In this document: in pieces, positions 1 to 5,978 of the stretch
How positions within the stretch are numbered: position 1 is the first letter of the stretch
Layout: each line of letters begins with the position of its first letter
DNA from: an uncultured Treponema sp.
GTDB lineage: Bacteria > Spirochaetota > Spirochaetia > Treponematales > Treponemataceae
Reading direction: 5' to 3'
Assembly (NCBI RefSeq): GCF_938029485.1
Contig: NZ_CALHGC010000293.1
Location: 1-5,978, forward strand
DNA: 5,978 bases
The notes under the pieces: model-generated
The model's database searches: none
What the model was told of the DNA's origin: nothing
What the model saw: only the letters and a program-made list of their open reading frames with translations
Position numbers and translations under genes: made by a program

Positions 1-37
1 CACTGATCTGTCCGAAAAGGCGGGTCAGTGTTGTTAT
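1..37 (+). terminator. Hairpin at the window edge, possible terminator of an upstream gene
   Basis: Bases 1-12 pair with bases 19-30 without a break (12 pairs, three of them G-U) around a six-base loop, and TTGTTAT follows. A GC-containing stem followed by a T-rich stretch fits an intrinsic terminator for a gene lying to the left. The stem starts at the first base of the window, so it may continue further and its owner cannot be seen. It could also be part of a structured RNA or an intergenic repeat. The pairing is seen directly; the function is inferred. Confidence 0.45.
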
Positions 38-38
38 C

Positions 39-90
39 GGGCATTTTGAAAGATCTGAACTAAGTTTTTCGAAATGCCCATCGTCTTTTA
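39..90 (+). terminator. Second long hairpin, possible terminator or leader structure
   Basis: Bases 39-54 pair with 64-79 (16 positions, including a perfect GGGCATTT/AAATGCCC base and a few G-U pairs inside) around a nine-base loop. CTTTTA follows at 85-90, a few bases after the stem. It could be a second terminator for the upstream gene, or a leader structure of the phosphatase transcript if the promoter lies further left. The T-run is short and offset, so terminator strength is uncertain. Read on the opposite strand, no T-run follows the stem, so a forward-strand role is more likely. Confidence 0.45.
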
Positions 91-126
91 GTGTAAAAAT
101 ACATGAAAGTGAATTAAAATTGTTAT

Positions 127-131
127 GAGGT
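127..131 (+). promoter_or_regulatory. Ribosome binding site of the first phosphatase gene
   Basis: GAGGT lies nine bases upstream of the ATG at 140, a workable distance. It supports that ATG as the start. I see no convincing -35/-10 pair between the hairpins and this site, although TAAAAAT around 94-100 and TAAAAT at 115-120 are possible -10-like sequences. Confidence 0.6.
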
Positions 132-139
132 TGTAGCAT

Positions 140-1612
140 ATGATACGAAAACAACAGGAATTTTGGGGGAAATTAGTTTTTTTCACCGGTATCAGTTTGA
201 TTTTTGCATTTTTTATGTTGGCGTTAAGTCCCCGTTTTTCATTTTTGGGACGTTTGATTTCTGCAAAAGATCTTACATTGATGGTAACTCAATACCGGAT
301 GCTTCCTAATTTCGGGTTTTTGACTCGTTTTGGGTTTGCCTTTGCAATCTTTGCTATTGCTTCCATTATGGTTTCGATGGGAACTTCTTTTTTATCCTAT
401 AGGATACGGGAAGGTGTTTATAAGGAGACGGAAACAGCTCTTTTTGACTCCTTTATCAACAAGCTCCGTTTTTGCTATACGCGGGAAAATCTCATCGAAG
501 CTATTCAGCAGGAGCTGGAATACAAGGCGGATTGTTCCGTGTTGTTCACGAATACCGATACCGATTTAGTTATATACAACAGTACATCGGCTTATGTCTC
601 AGACCCCGACATATATGCAAAGTTAGCGCATCGGTTTTCACCCGAATGGCTTGAACATTGGGGAGAAGGTCTTTATTTATTGGATTCCGATATGCAGATG
701 ACCACCGACAAAAAAAAGGCGCGGGGGATGGTTATTGCATACAGTTCCGCACGGCTTTTTATTATCTGCCGCTATATCCGTGCCGTTGAACCTGAGATAT
801 TTTTGCAGTTTTTTACGGAATTTAAAAACTATTTTGGGCGTGAAAAAACACTGTCGCAGCTTCTTCATTATTCGGAACTCGCACAGGAATGGCAGATGGT
901 TGCCAATACTCAACACGCATTTCTACCTCAAAAAATACCTGCGCTTGACAAATTGGAAATAGGCGTTTACTTCCGTCCGTTAGTGAACGTGTCGGGCGAC
1001 TATTACGATATTGTTCCCATCGACGAAGATAAAACGCTTATTATTACCGGTGATGTTTCCGGAAAAGGACTCGCTGCAGCGCTTGTTATGGGCGTTGTCG
1101 TAAACACAATCCGGATTATGGATAATAAAGAAGACCTTGCCGGTTTGATATTTGCGGTAGACAGCGCTATTAAACGTATGAATTTACTTGATAAATATAC
1201 TGTTGTGTTTTTAGGATTGATTGACACAAAAGCGATGAAGATACGCTATGTAAATGCTTCGCTGGAGGCGCCGATGATTTTTACCAAAGCAGCGGAAGGA
1301 TATAAAGTCAAGCAGCTTGATTCGAATTGTTCCGTTATCGGAATTATCGATATCGATTCCGTAGATGTTGCCGAAAAACCTTTGTATCGTAACGATTTGC
1401 TTGTTATTACAACGGACGGTATTCCCGAAATAACCAATGAGGAAGGTGTAGAACTCGGCAGCAACGAACTGTATGTTGACTCGATCAAGTCCTTTGTTTC
1501 GTCGGATGCGCCGGAAATTGTCGAAAAAATAGCTGATTTGGGGCTTAACTACAGCGCAGCGAAAGCGTTCCGTGATGATACCACTATTTTAGCGGTCAAA
1601 TTAAAGGATTAA
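140..1612 (+). CDS. Membrane-anchored PP2C-type (SpoIIE/RsbU family) serine phosphatase
   Basis: A 490-residue protein predicted to dephosphorylate a STAS-domain anti-sigma antagonist at the inner face of the membrane. The N-terminus is short and positively charged. It is followed by a hydrophobic segment at about 11-30, a short outer loop, and a second segment at about 63-86. Residues about 108-235 form a mixed alpha/beta stretch that could be a divergent GAF-like sensor, which I cannot confirm. A linker helix (about 238-263) leads into the phosphatase domain with the usual sequence FLPQKIP. Metal-binding motifs are complete: VSGDYYD (D287), GDVSGKG (D305), TTDG (D426) and FRDDTT (D480). The common VGGD motif reads VSGD here. 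The stop is three bases before the next phosphatase gene, so the two are surely cotranscribed. The family assignment is firm. The natural substrate is inferred from the STAS gene downstream. Confidence 0.93.
   Translation: MIRKQQEFWGKLVFFTGISLIFAFFMLALSPRFSFLGRLISAKDLTLMVTQYRMLPNFGFLTRFGFAFAIFAIASIMVSMGTSFLSYRIREGVYKETETALFDSFINKLRFCYTRENLIEAIQQELEYKADCSVLFTNTDTDLVIYNSTSAYVSDPDIYAKLAHRFSPEWLEHWGEGLYLLDSDMQMTTDKKKARGMVIAYSSARLFIICRYIRAVEPEIFLQFFTEFKNYFGREKTLSQLLHYSELAQEWQMVANTQHAFLPQKIPALDKLEIGVYFRPLVNVSGDYYDIVPIDEDKTLIITGDVSGKGLAAALVMGVVVNTIRIMDNKEDLAGLIFAVDSAIKRMNLLDKYTVVFLGLIDTKAMKIRYVNASLEAPMIFTKAAEGYKVKQLDSNCSVIGIIDIDSVDVAEKPLYRNDLLVITTDGIPEITNEEGVELGSNELYVDSIKSFVSSDAPEIVEKIADLGLNYSAAKAFRDDTTILAVKLKD
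1603..1608 (+). promoter_or_regulatory. Ribosome binding site of the second phosphatase, inside the end of the first gene
   Basis: AAAGGA lies in the last codons of the preceding gene, seven bases before the ATG at 1616. The overlap suggests translational coupling between the two phosphatases. Confidence 0.65.
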
Positions 1613-1615
1613 TAT

Positions 1616-3745
1616 ATGGGTTTAATTTTCTTTACGTACTTTTGTACTACTTTACTCTTTGTAAACTCATTGTATCTTTCGTTTCATCAATCGAACCGCG
1701 TTAATGTTCTGCTCAATAAGATAGCCGTGCCGGCTACTCTTATTGCGCTTTGTATTGCCGTTTCCGTTCATCTGGCGTTTTACGAACAAACTGGTATACA
1801 GCGCATTGTAGCGATGGGCGCTTGGCTTTTTATGTTACTTGCTTCTTACCATATCCTTGACATGGTTCTTGTTGTTGCGGAAGTCAAAGCTTATAAAGTG
1901 TTCCAAAAGATTAATGCGGTATTCCATATCGCGGGTATTGCTCTTGTTGTATTTTACATCGGTAAATTTCAATGGAACCCGTTGCGGGGCTTTTACTTTT
2001 TACCGCGCGATGTGGTGCCGGGATTAAGCGGCGCCCGGCTTTTTATGTATATTTACATATTCTTTGTCCCTGTGTTTTCAATCATACTCTGCTTCGTAAA
2101 AATGTTTTTTGTTAAAAGCAATATTCACCGGCAGCAACTTCTTTTACACGGATTCGCAATCGGACTCGGCCTTGTAATATGGATTGCAGAAAACCATTAT
2201 TTTATGGTGTTTTCTTGGGCGTTCGCGTTTATACCGTTCGGTTATGCTGCAATATTGGCATTGGATAATTCCATATTTTCGCTTACGCGTGTCTTTGATA
2301 TTAAACAAATCGTATTCGGCCTTATCCGGTTTATCTTTTTCACCGCTCTATTTGCCGGGGCGGCGGGTTTTACGACATCGGTTATTATGCAAGTTACCTA
2401 TTCCGTCGGCATTTGGATAGCGCTTATTACACTTTCGTGTGTTATTATTTTCTTTATACGAAGCTTTGTTGCCGGTAAACTCGAATATGTTTTCGGAAAA
2501 ACAGCGGATTACGAGGCTATGCTGGATGCCGAGCTGCAAAAGCTCGATTTTGGGAAAGGCCACGACACTGTTTTGGATACTTTCCCTAAAATAATGAAGC
2601 AGCATATTACCTGTAAGGGGCTGGATATTCTTGTCAGTGATGAGAATATGAATTTACAAACGGTGTATTCCGACTTTGAGCATCATAATACCTTGAGCAC
2701 AAACCTTGCTTGTTTCGAGTATTTGCTTAGTCAAAATAATATCGTTATTACTAAAACGGAATTAATTGCGAATTATCTGTATGATTCTATACGGGAGGAA
2801 CTGCTCGATATTTTTGAAACGACGCAGACCGAGATTCTGATCAGTATGAGGGAAGGCCAAAAACTCATCGGCTGTATCCTTTTGGCCACTAAAACCCATA
2901 GCGCGGAATATACCCCTTATGATATGCGCATATTGTCCAATATGTATTCGTATTTCTTTTTGGTTGTTTACTACCTCAGAAATATTTCCAAGCAGGATAT
3001 CACCGCTACAATCGACCGCGAGGTTGAAATGTCCGATCAAATTATCGGTTCCATTCAGAACTATAAGGATAAGCTCGCGGCTCATCGTTTTTCGATGGAT
3101 TCCATTGCATATTCTGCGCATCAGCTCGGCGGCGATTTTGTCGATTATATTACGTTGAACGAAAAACGGGCAATGTTCCTTATCGGTGATGTTTCCGGTA
3201 AAGGTTTAAGTGCGAGTATGTCGATGGTCATTTTAAAGTCGATTATTCATACCTATTTACAAACCATTTCCGATTTTAAAGAACTGGTAACAAAGGTTAA
3301 CCGCTTTATAAAAGATAACCTGCCGCGCGGAACCTTCTTTGCAGGGATTTTCGGCATTATCGATTTTCCGACCAATACGATTTACTATTTGAACTGCGGT
3401 ATTCCGCTGATGTCAATGTATATCAGTTCGTATAAGAATGTAATCGAAATTCAAGGTGAAGGTAAGGTGCTCGGTTTTGTAAAGAATATTGAGCCTTTCT
3501 TAAAGGTGCGGAAGATCACTATGCATAAGGGCGATGTAATTGTGTTTACGACCGACGGTTTGCTTGAAGCGACAAACCTTAAAGGGGAGCGGTTCGGCAG
3601 CGATCGGGTTGATCGCCTCTTGCAGGAAAACAGCACTGCAGCGGTTCCCCAAATTGCCCGTACTATTTACAATAATCTTTTGGATTTTATTCTGCGTAAA
3701 ATCGATGATGATGTTACCGTATTGGTGTTGAAGTATGACGAATAA
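1616..3745 (+). CDS. Polytopic membrane PP2C-type (SpoIIE/RsbU family) phosphatase with GAF-like domain
   Basis: A 709-residue protein with three parts. Residues about 1-285 are very hydrophobic, with roughly nine membrane segments (near 2-22, 35-55, 65-89, 101-117, 142-166, 177-193, 198-217, 232-258 and 264-284). The end of this part, with FIPFGY and then RVFDI, resembles the 7TM sensor region found in front of some histidine kinases. Residues about 315-455 look like a GAF domain, ending in the typical pattern of a strand (IGCILLATK) followed by YTPYDMRIL. The phosphatase domain (about 470-708) carries LGGDFVD (D507), GDVSGKG (D525), TTDG (D647) and DDDVT (D698/D699), so the metal site is intact. 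The linker lacks the usual LLP-type motif that the first phosphatase has. It probably senses a membrane or cytosolic signal and acts on the same STAS protein as its neighbour; that convergence is inferred. Confidence 0.92.
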   Translation: MGLIFFTYFCTTLLFVNSLYLSFHQSNRVNVLLNKIAVPATLIALCIAVSVHLAFYEQTGIQRIVAMGAWLFMLLASYHILDMVLVVAEVKAYKVFQKINAVFHIAGIALVVFYIGKFQWNPLRGFYFLPRDVVPGLSGARLFMYIYIFFVPVFSIILCFVKMFFVKSNIHRQQLLLHGFAIGLGLVIWIAENHYFMVFSWAFAFIPFGYAAILALDNSIFSLTRVFDIKQIVFGLIRFIFFTALFAGAAGFTTSVIMQVTYSVGIWIALITLSCVIIFFIRSFVAGKLEYVFGKTADYEAMLDAELQKLDFGKGHDTVLDTFPKIMKQHITCKGLDILVSDENMNLQTVYSDFEHHNTLSTNLACFEYLLSQNNIVITKTELIANYLYDSIREELLDIFETTQTEILISMREGQKLIGCILLATKTHSAEYTPYDMRILSNMYSYFFLVVYYLRNISKQDITATIDREVEMSDQIIGSIQNYKDKLAAHRFSMDSIAYSAHQLGGDFVDYITLNEKRAMFLIGDVSGKGLSASMSMVILKSIIHTYLQTISDFKELVTKVNRFIKDNLPRGTFFAGIFGIIDFPTNTIYYLNCGIPLMSMYISSYKNVIEIQGEGKVLGFVKNIEPFLKVRKITMHKGDVIVFTTDGLLEATNLKGERFGSDRVDRLLQENSTAAVPQIARTIYNNLLDFILRKIDDDVTVLVLKYDE

Positions 3746-3760
3746 ATATTAATAACGGAT

Positions 3761-3767
3761 AAAGGAG
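3761..3767 (+). promoter_or_regulatory. Strong ribosome binding site of the STAS gene
   Basis: AAAGGAG sits seven bases before the ATG at 3775. It is the best Shine-Dalgarno match in the signalling cluster, and contrasts with the lack of one in front of the HATPase gene that follows. It suggests the antagonist is made in excess of its partner. Confidence 0.75.
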
Positions 3768-3774
3768 TATAACA

Positions 3775-4101
3775 ATGGACAACTTAACGATTACGGAAAA
3801 AACGAATGACAACTTTGTGTTGTTAACGGTGTCGGGTTCAATAAATTCATACACGTACCATGAATTTGAAAAAAAGATTTACAGTCTTATTAAAGAGCAT
3901 TCACTTGTGCTCGATGTATCCCGTGTTACTAACCTGTCTTCGTCAGGGTTGGGTATTTTGATGGCTGCTTCCGAAGACGGGGCAGATGCCGGTCATAAAA
4001 TTTATATCCTCAATCCTTCGGAGATCGTAAAGCTTGCGATCGCATCGACCGGTTTTTCGGAAGTTTTTCCTATTATTCATTCGCTTGATGAAATAAAATA
4101 G
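3775..4101 (+). CDS. STAS-domain anti-sigma-factor antagonist (SpoIIAA/RsbV-like)
   Basis: A 108-residue, single-domain soluble protein of the usual length for the SpoIIAA/RsbV family. It starts with a strand region (FVLLTVSGSINSYT), then an amphipathic helix, then the strand LVLDVSRV. The signature LSSSGLGIL follows at 54-62. By alignment with the DSSG motif of SpoIIAA, S56 is the expected phospho-acceptor; the Asp that often precedes it is S55 here. The C-terminal half has the usual helix and KIYILNPS strand. In known systems the unphosphorylated form binds the RsbW-like HATPase and frees that protein's target. The gene lies 29 bases after the second phosphatase and 20 bases before the HATPase gene. 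The family is secure; the partner and output are inferred from context. Confidence 0.93.
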   Translation: MDNLTITEKTNDNFVLLTVSGSINSYTYHEFEKKIYSLIKEHSLVLDVSRVTNLSSSGLGILMAASEDGADAGHKIYILNPSEIVKLAIASTGFSEVFPIIHSLDEIK

Positions 4102-4121
4102 ACCGATACGGTACTACTTGC

Positions 4122-4511
4122 GTGAATTGCTTACAGGTAGAAGCCGATTTAAAACATATCGGCTTTATTGAAGAATTTATCTCTACCTCTCAAGATATTC
4201 CCGAGAATAAACGAACGGCAGCGCTTATTATTGCAACGGAGGTGTTTGATAATATTTCCGAGCATGCCGTCTTTGCCGAAAAAAAAGAGCTTCAATTAAG
4301 CGTGTCAAATCTTTTCTTTCCGCGGCTCTGCTTTTCGTATCACAGTGCGAATTTTGATAATTTTTTGCGTGCGCTCAAAGACGCAACCCCTTATTTTGAT
4401 TCGGCTGCACGGCGGTACCGCGGATTCGGTTTAATAATGACAAAAAACCTTGCCCGCAAAATATGCTATCGGCAGGATCAAGCTCGCTCCTGTATTATTG
4501 TATACTTATAA
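4122..4511 (+). CDS. RsbW/SpoIIAB-like HATPase (anti-sigma factor-like), apparently degenerate
   Basis: A 129-residue protein of the right size and position for the serine kinase/anti-sigma partner of the STAS protein. The N-box is recognisable: ALIIATEVFDNISEHA has E40 and N44 in the E-x3-N spacing that places the catalytic and Mg-binding residues. The later glycine box RGFGLIMTKNLA (G101, G103) matches the GxGL region of the family. The G1 box, normally a DxG motif before FD, reads YHSANFD at 73-79, so the adenine-contacting Asp aligns with Y73 and the Gly with S75. ATP binding may be weakened or lost. The start is GTG at 4122: a stop at 4089-4091 closes the frame upstream, and no ATG lies between. 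There is no Shine-Dalgarno sequence in front, so translation probably depends on ribosomes leaving the STAS gene. The fold is fairly sure; kinase activity is doubtful. Confidence 0.8.
   Translation: MNCLQVEADLKHIGFIEEFISTSQDIPENKRTAALIIATEVFDNISEHAVFAEKKELQLSVSNLFFPRLCFSYHSANFDNFLRALKDATPYFDSAARRYRGFGLIMTKNLARKICYRQDQARSCIIVYL
4140..4169 (+). promoter_or_regulatory. Terminator-like hairpin inside the start of the HATPase gene
   Basis: AAGCCGAT (4141-4148) is perfectly complementary to ATCGGCTT (4158-4165) across a nine-base loop. A G-T pair (4140/4166) can extend the stem, and the run TTTATT follows the stem core. It starts 18 bases after the GTG codon. It may be a weak attenuator or a translation brake, or a chance result of coding sequence. 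The pairing is seen; a role is speculative. Confidence 0.3.
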
Positions 4512-4513
4512 AC

Positions 4514-4517
4514 GGGG
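4514..4517 (+). promoter_or_regulatory. Ribosome binding site deciding the start of the carboxypeptidase gene
   Basis: GGGG lies seven bases before the ATG at 4525. This ATG is followed at once by a signal-peptide-like sequence. The longer in-frame start at 4450 would overlap the HATPase gene and put 25 non-signal residues in front, so 4525 is preferred. Confidence 0.6.
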
Positions 4518-4524
4518 TTATGTT

Positions 4525-5289
4525 ATGAAAAAAGCGCTTTGTATAATGATGTGTGCGTTATCGTATTTTTGTCTAACAGCCGCTGATACAAATATGAAAA
4601 CGCAGCTTCAAAATTTTACCTATCCTTCCGCTATTCCGGCGGAGATACGGCAGCGCCTCGGCAATAATGCGGATTCTTTTTTGGCCGAGCTGAAACAGGT
4701 TTTAGCTGCGGAAAAAGAAAATCTTTTGGTGTTGGTGGATAAGCGGCATTTTTTGCCGGACGGATACACGCCGCAAAATCTTGTAACGCTGACTGCCGGA
4801 CGTGCCTATATGATTAACCGGAAGGATTTATCCTTGACAAAAACGGCGGAACAGGCGCTGCAGGAGATGGCGCTTGCGGCGAAACAGGACGGCGTTACCC
4901 TGCTTGTCAGCTCTTCGTACCGCTCATACACGTATCAGAAAAATTTGTTTGACCGGTATGTGCGGGAGTCCGGCGAAAAAGAAGCGGAACGGTTTTCCGC
5001 CCGTGCGGGAACAAGCCAGCACCAGCTCGGTACGGTTGTCGATTTCGGTTCCATCTCCGATGAATTTGCGCAAACGCGTGCCGGTAAATGGGTTTTACAG
5101 AACGCATCAAAATACGGATGGTCGCTTTCGTTCCCTAAAGGATACGAGGCGGTAACCGGCTATGTTTGGGAGTCGTGGCACTACCGCTATATCGGCACGG
5201 AAGCCTGCGCCTTTCAGCAAAAATGGTTCGGCGACATCCAGCAATATATGCTTGAGTTTATCGACGCATGGAAAAAACAAACAAAATAA
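4525..5289 (+). CDS. Secreted VanY/LdcB-type peptidoglycan D-Ala carboxypeptidase
   Basis: A 254-residue protein predicted to be a zinc peptidase trimming the C-terminal D-alanine of peptidoglycan stem peptides outside the cytoplasmic membrane. Residues 1-20 form a signal peptide: two lysines, a hydrophobic core, and a likely signal peptidase I site near LTAAD. The cysteine at the end of the core is preceded by SYF, so it is not a good lipobox. The peptidase M15B/VanY signature is clear: SSYRSYTYQ (130-138), SQHQLGTVVDF (164-174, with zinc ligands H166 and D173), and WESWHYRY (E216 as catalytic base, H219 as third zinc ligand). All key residues are present and the length is normal. It starts 13 bases after the HATPase stop, so it is likely in the same transcript. 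Whether it acts on tetra- or pentapeptides (L,D or D,D bond) cannot be told from the motifs. Confidence 0.9.
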   Translation: MKKALCIMMCALSYFCLTAADTNMKTQLQNFTYPSAIPAEIRQRLGNNADSFLAELKQVLAAEKENLLVLVDKRHFLPDGYTPQNLVTLTAGRAYMINRKDLSLTKTAEQALQEMALAAKQDGVTLLVSSSYRSYTYQKNLFDRYVRESGEKEAERFSARAGTSQHQLGTVVDFGSISDEFAQTRAGKWVLQNASKYGWSLSFPKGYEAVTGYVWESWHYRYIGTEACAFQQKWFGDIQQYMLEFIDAWKKQTK

Positions 5290-5314
5290 CTTTAACAGGC
5301 AGAATAACTTTTAT

Positions 5315-5318
5315 GGAG
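5315..5318 (+). promoter_or_regulatory. Ribosome binding site of the flavoprotein gene
   Basis: GGAG lies five bases before the ATG at 5324 and fixes that start. The 34-base gap behind the carboxypeptidase gene shows no hairpin or T-run, so readthrough is likely. Confidence 0.65.
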
Positions 5319-5323
5319 AAAAA

Positions 5324-5978
5324 ATGAAAAAATATATTATAGTGGGCGGTGTTGCCGGAGGCGCAGGAGTTGCAGCCCGGTTACGCAGATTGGATGAATC
5401 GGCGGAGATTACCGTCTTTGAACGGGGGGCGCATATCAGTTTTGCAAATTGCGGACTTCCGTATTATGCCGGCGGCGTTATCGAAAACCGCGATGCGCTT
5501 TTTGTGATGACGCCCGAAAAGTTTAAGGCATCGTTGAATGTTACCGCAAAGGTACGGCATGAGGTAACGGCAATTAATCCCGCTTCTAAGACGGTAACGG
5601 TCAAAAATTCGGATACCGGAGCGGAAACTACCGAAAATTATGACACGCTGATTTTAAGCCCGGGCGCATCCCCTATTAAGCCGCCGATTCCGGGAATTGA
5701 CGATGATGCTATTTACACGCTGCGGTCGGTGGGCGATATCGACGCGGTTAAGCAGAAAATAGACAACCCTGCAACCAAACGGGTTGCCGTAGTCGGCGGC
5801 GGGTTTATCGGTTTGGAAATGGCCGAAAACCTTCATCGCCGCGGTATGGAAGTTTCCATTATCGAAGCGGTGGATCAGGTTATGAACGTTATCGATTACG
5901 ATATGGCGGCAATCGTGCAGGCAAATATCCGCAGCAAGGGTGTAAGTTTATATCTGAAAGACGGAGTAAAAGCTTTTG
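5324..5978 (+). CDS. CoA-disulfide reductase / NADH oxidase-like flavoprotein (3' end outside window)
   Basis: The first 218 codons of a pyridine nucleotide-disulfide oxidoreductase; the frame is open at the window edge. The N-terminus has the FAD-binding GGVAGGAGVAAR motif (8-19) and a strand ending in an acidic residue (FER, E33). The active-site sequence SFANCGLPYY places a single cysteine at C43, the same position and setting as the catalytic cysteine of CoA-disulfide reductases and related NADH oxidases. The sequence LILSPGASP (about 118-126) is the second FAD-contact region. VVGGGFIGLE (156-165) begins the NAD(P)H-binding domain. It likely reduces CoA disulfide or a related persulfide/polysulfide, or reduces oxygen, with NAD(P)H. 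The missing C-terminal part would show whether a rhodanese domain is attached. A role in thiol redox balance or oxygen defence in an anaerobe is a reasonable inference. Confidence 0.9.
   Translation, partial: MKKYIIVGGVAGGAGVAARLRRLDESAEITVFERGAHISFANCGLPYYAGGVIENRDALFVMTPEKFKASLNVTAKVRHEVTAINPASKTVTVKNSDTGAETTENYDTLILSPGASPIKPPIPGIDDDAIYTLRSVGDIDAVKQKIDNPATKRVAVVGGGFIGLEMAENLHRRGMEVSIIEAVDQVMNVIDYDMAAIVQANIRSKGVSLYLKDGVKAF

Noticed and set aside
91..126. Possible promoter around TAAAAAT (94-100) or TAAAAT (115-120)
   Set aside because: Neither has a convincing -35 hexamer at 16-18 bases, so it is not listed as a feature.
1..139. Open reading frames through the upstream region on both strands (forward 3-128 and reverse from 139 to the edge)
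   Set aside because: Both are short, have no recognisable protein features, and run through the two hairpins. The reverse frame has no ribosome binding site. A fragment of a real gene cannot be fully excluded without the sequence to the left.
2762..3121. Antisense open frame of 119 codons within the second phosphatase gene
   Set aside because: It is a shadow of a well-supported gene with clear GAF and PP2C motifs; its translation shows no recognisable features.
1049..3205. Shared DNA stretch (GGTGATGTTTCCGG) at 1049 and 3185
   Set aside because: It encodes the conserved GDVSG motif of both phosphatases. Flanking DNA differs, so it reflects a shared family motif and not a recent repeat.
4412..4421. 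Perfect ten-base palindrome GCGGTACCGC
   Set aside because: It lies in the coding sequence for RRYRG of the HATPase, has no partner copy seen, and is probably a codon coincidence.
4450..4524. In-frame N-terminal extension of the carboxypeptidase from an ATG at 4450
   Set aside because: It overlaps the end of the HATPase gene and would bury the signal peptide behind 25 residues. The ATG at 4525 has a GGGG ribosome binding site.
5313..5327. Four-codon mini reading frame ATG GAG AAA AAA TGA overlapping the flavoprotein start
   Set aside because: It is the ribosome binding site region read as codons, with no Shine-Dalgarno sequence of its own.

Overview
The window is a compact, all-forward gene block that looks like a spirochete of the genus Treponema. 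The suggestion rests on a moderate GC content (mid-40s percent by eye) and on the style of the SpoIIE/RsbU-type phosphatase, STAS and RsbW-like proteins. Their order resembles the sigma-regulator cluster I remember from treponemes. The assignment is from memory and was not searched.

Layout. Bases 1-139 hold no convincing gene but contain two strong back-to-back hairpins, probably the terminator region of whatever lies upstream, and then a ribosome binding site. Four genes of a partner-switching signalling module follow. The first (140-1612) is a membrane-anchored PP2C-type phosphatase with two membrane segments. The second (1616-3745) is a phosphatase with about nine membrane segments plus a GAF-like domain. 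The third (3775-4101) is a small STAS anti-sigma-factor antagonist. The fourth (4122-4511) is a small RsbW/SpoIIAB-like HATPase whose ATP-binding G1 box appears to be lost. Only 13 bases later comes a secreted VanY/LdcB-type peptidoglycan carboxypeptidase (4525-5289). After 34 more bases comes a CoA-disulfide reductase-like flavoprotein (5324 to the window edge, truncated).

How the genes may work together. In the classical scheme the HATPase phosphorylates the STAS protein on a serine and, when free, holds a target (usually a sigma factor). Membrane phosphatases remove the phosphate so that the STAS protein captures the HATPase. Here two phosphatases with different sensor halves and complete metal-binding motifs would converge on one STAS protein with a good phospho-acceptor serine. 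The visible HATPase, however, seems unable to bind ATP in the usual way, so the kinase may be encoded elsewhere or the protein may be a pure binding partner. No sigma factor is in view. The gaps between genes are short (3, 29, 20, 13 and 34 bases) with no clear intergenic terminator, so one transcript is plausible. A terminator-like hairpin sits inside the start of the HATPase gene.

I saw no tRNA, rRNA, CRISPR array, insertion sequence or phage feature.
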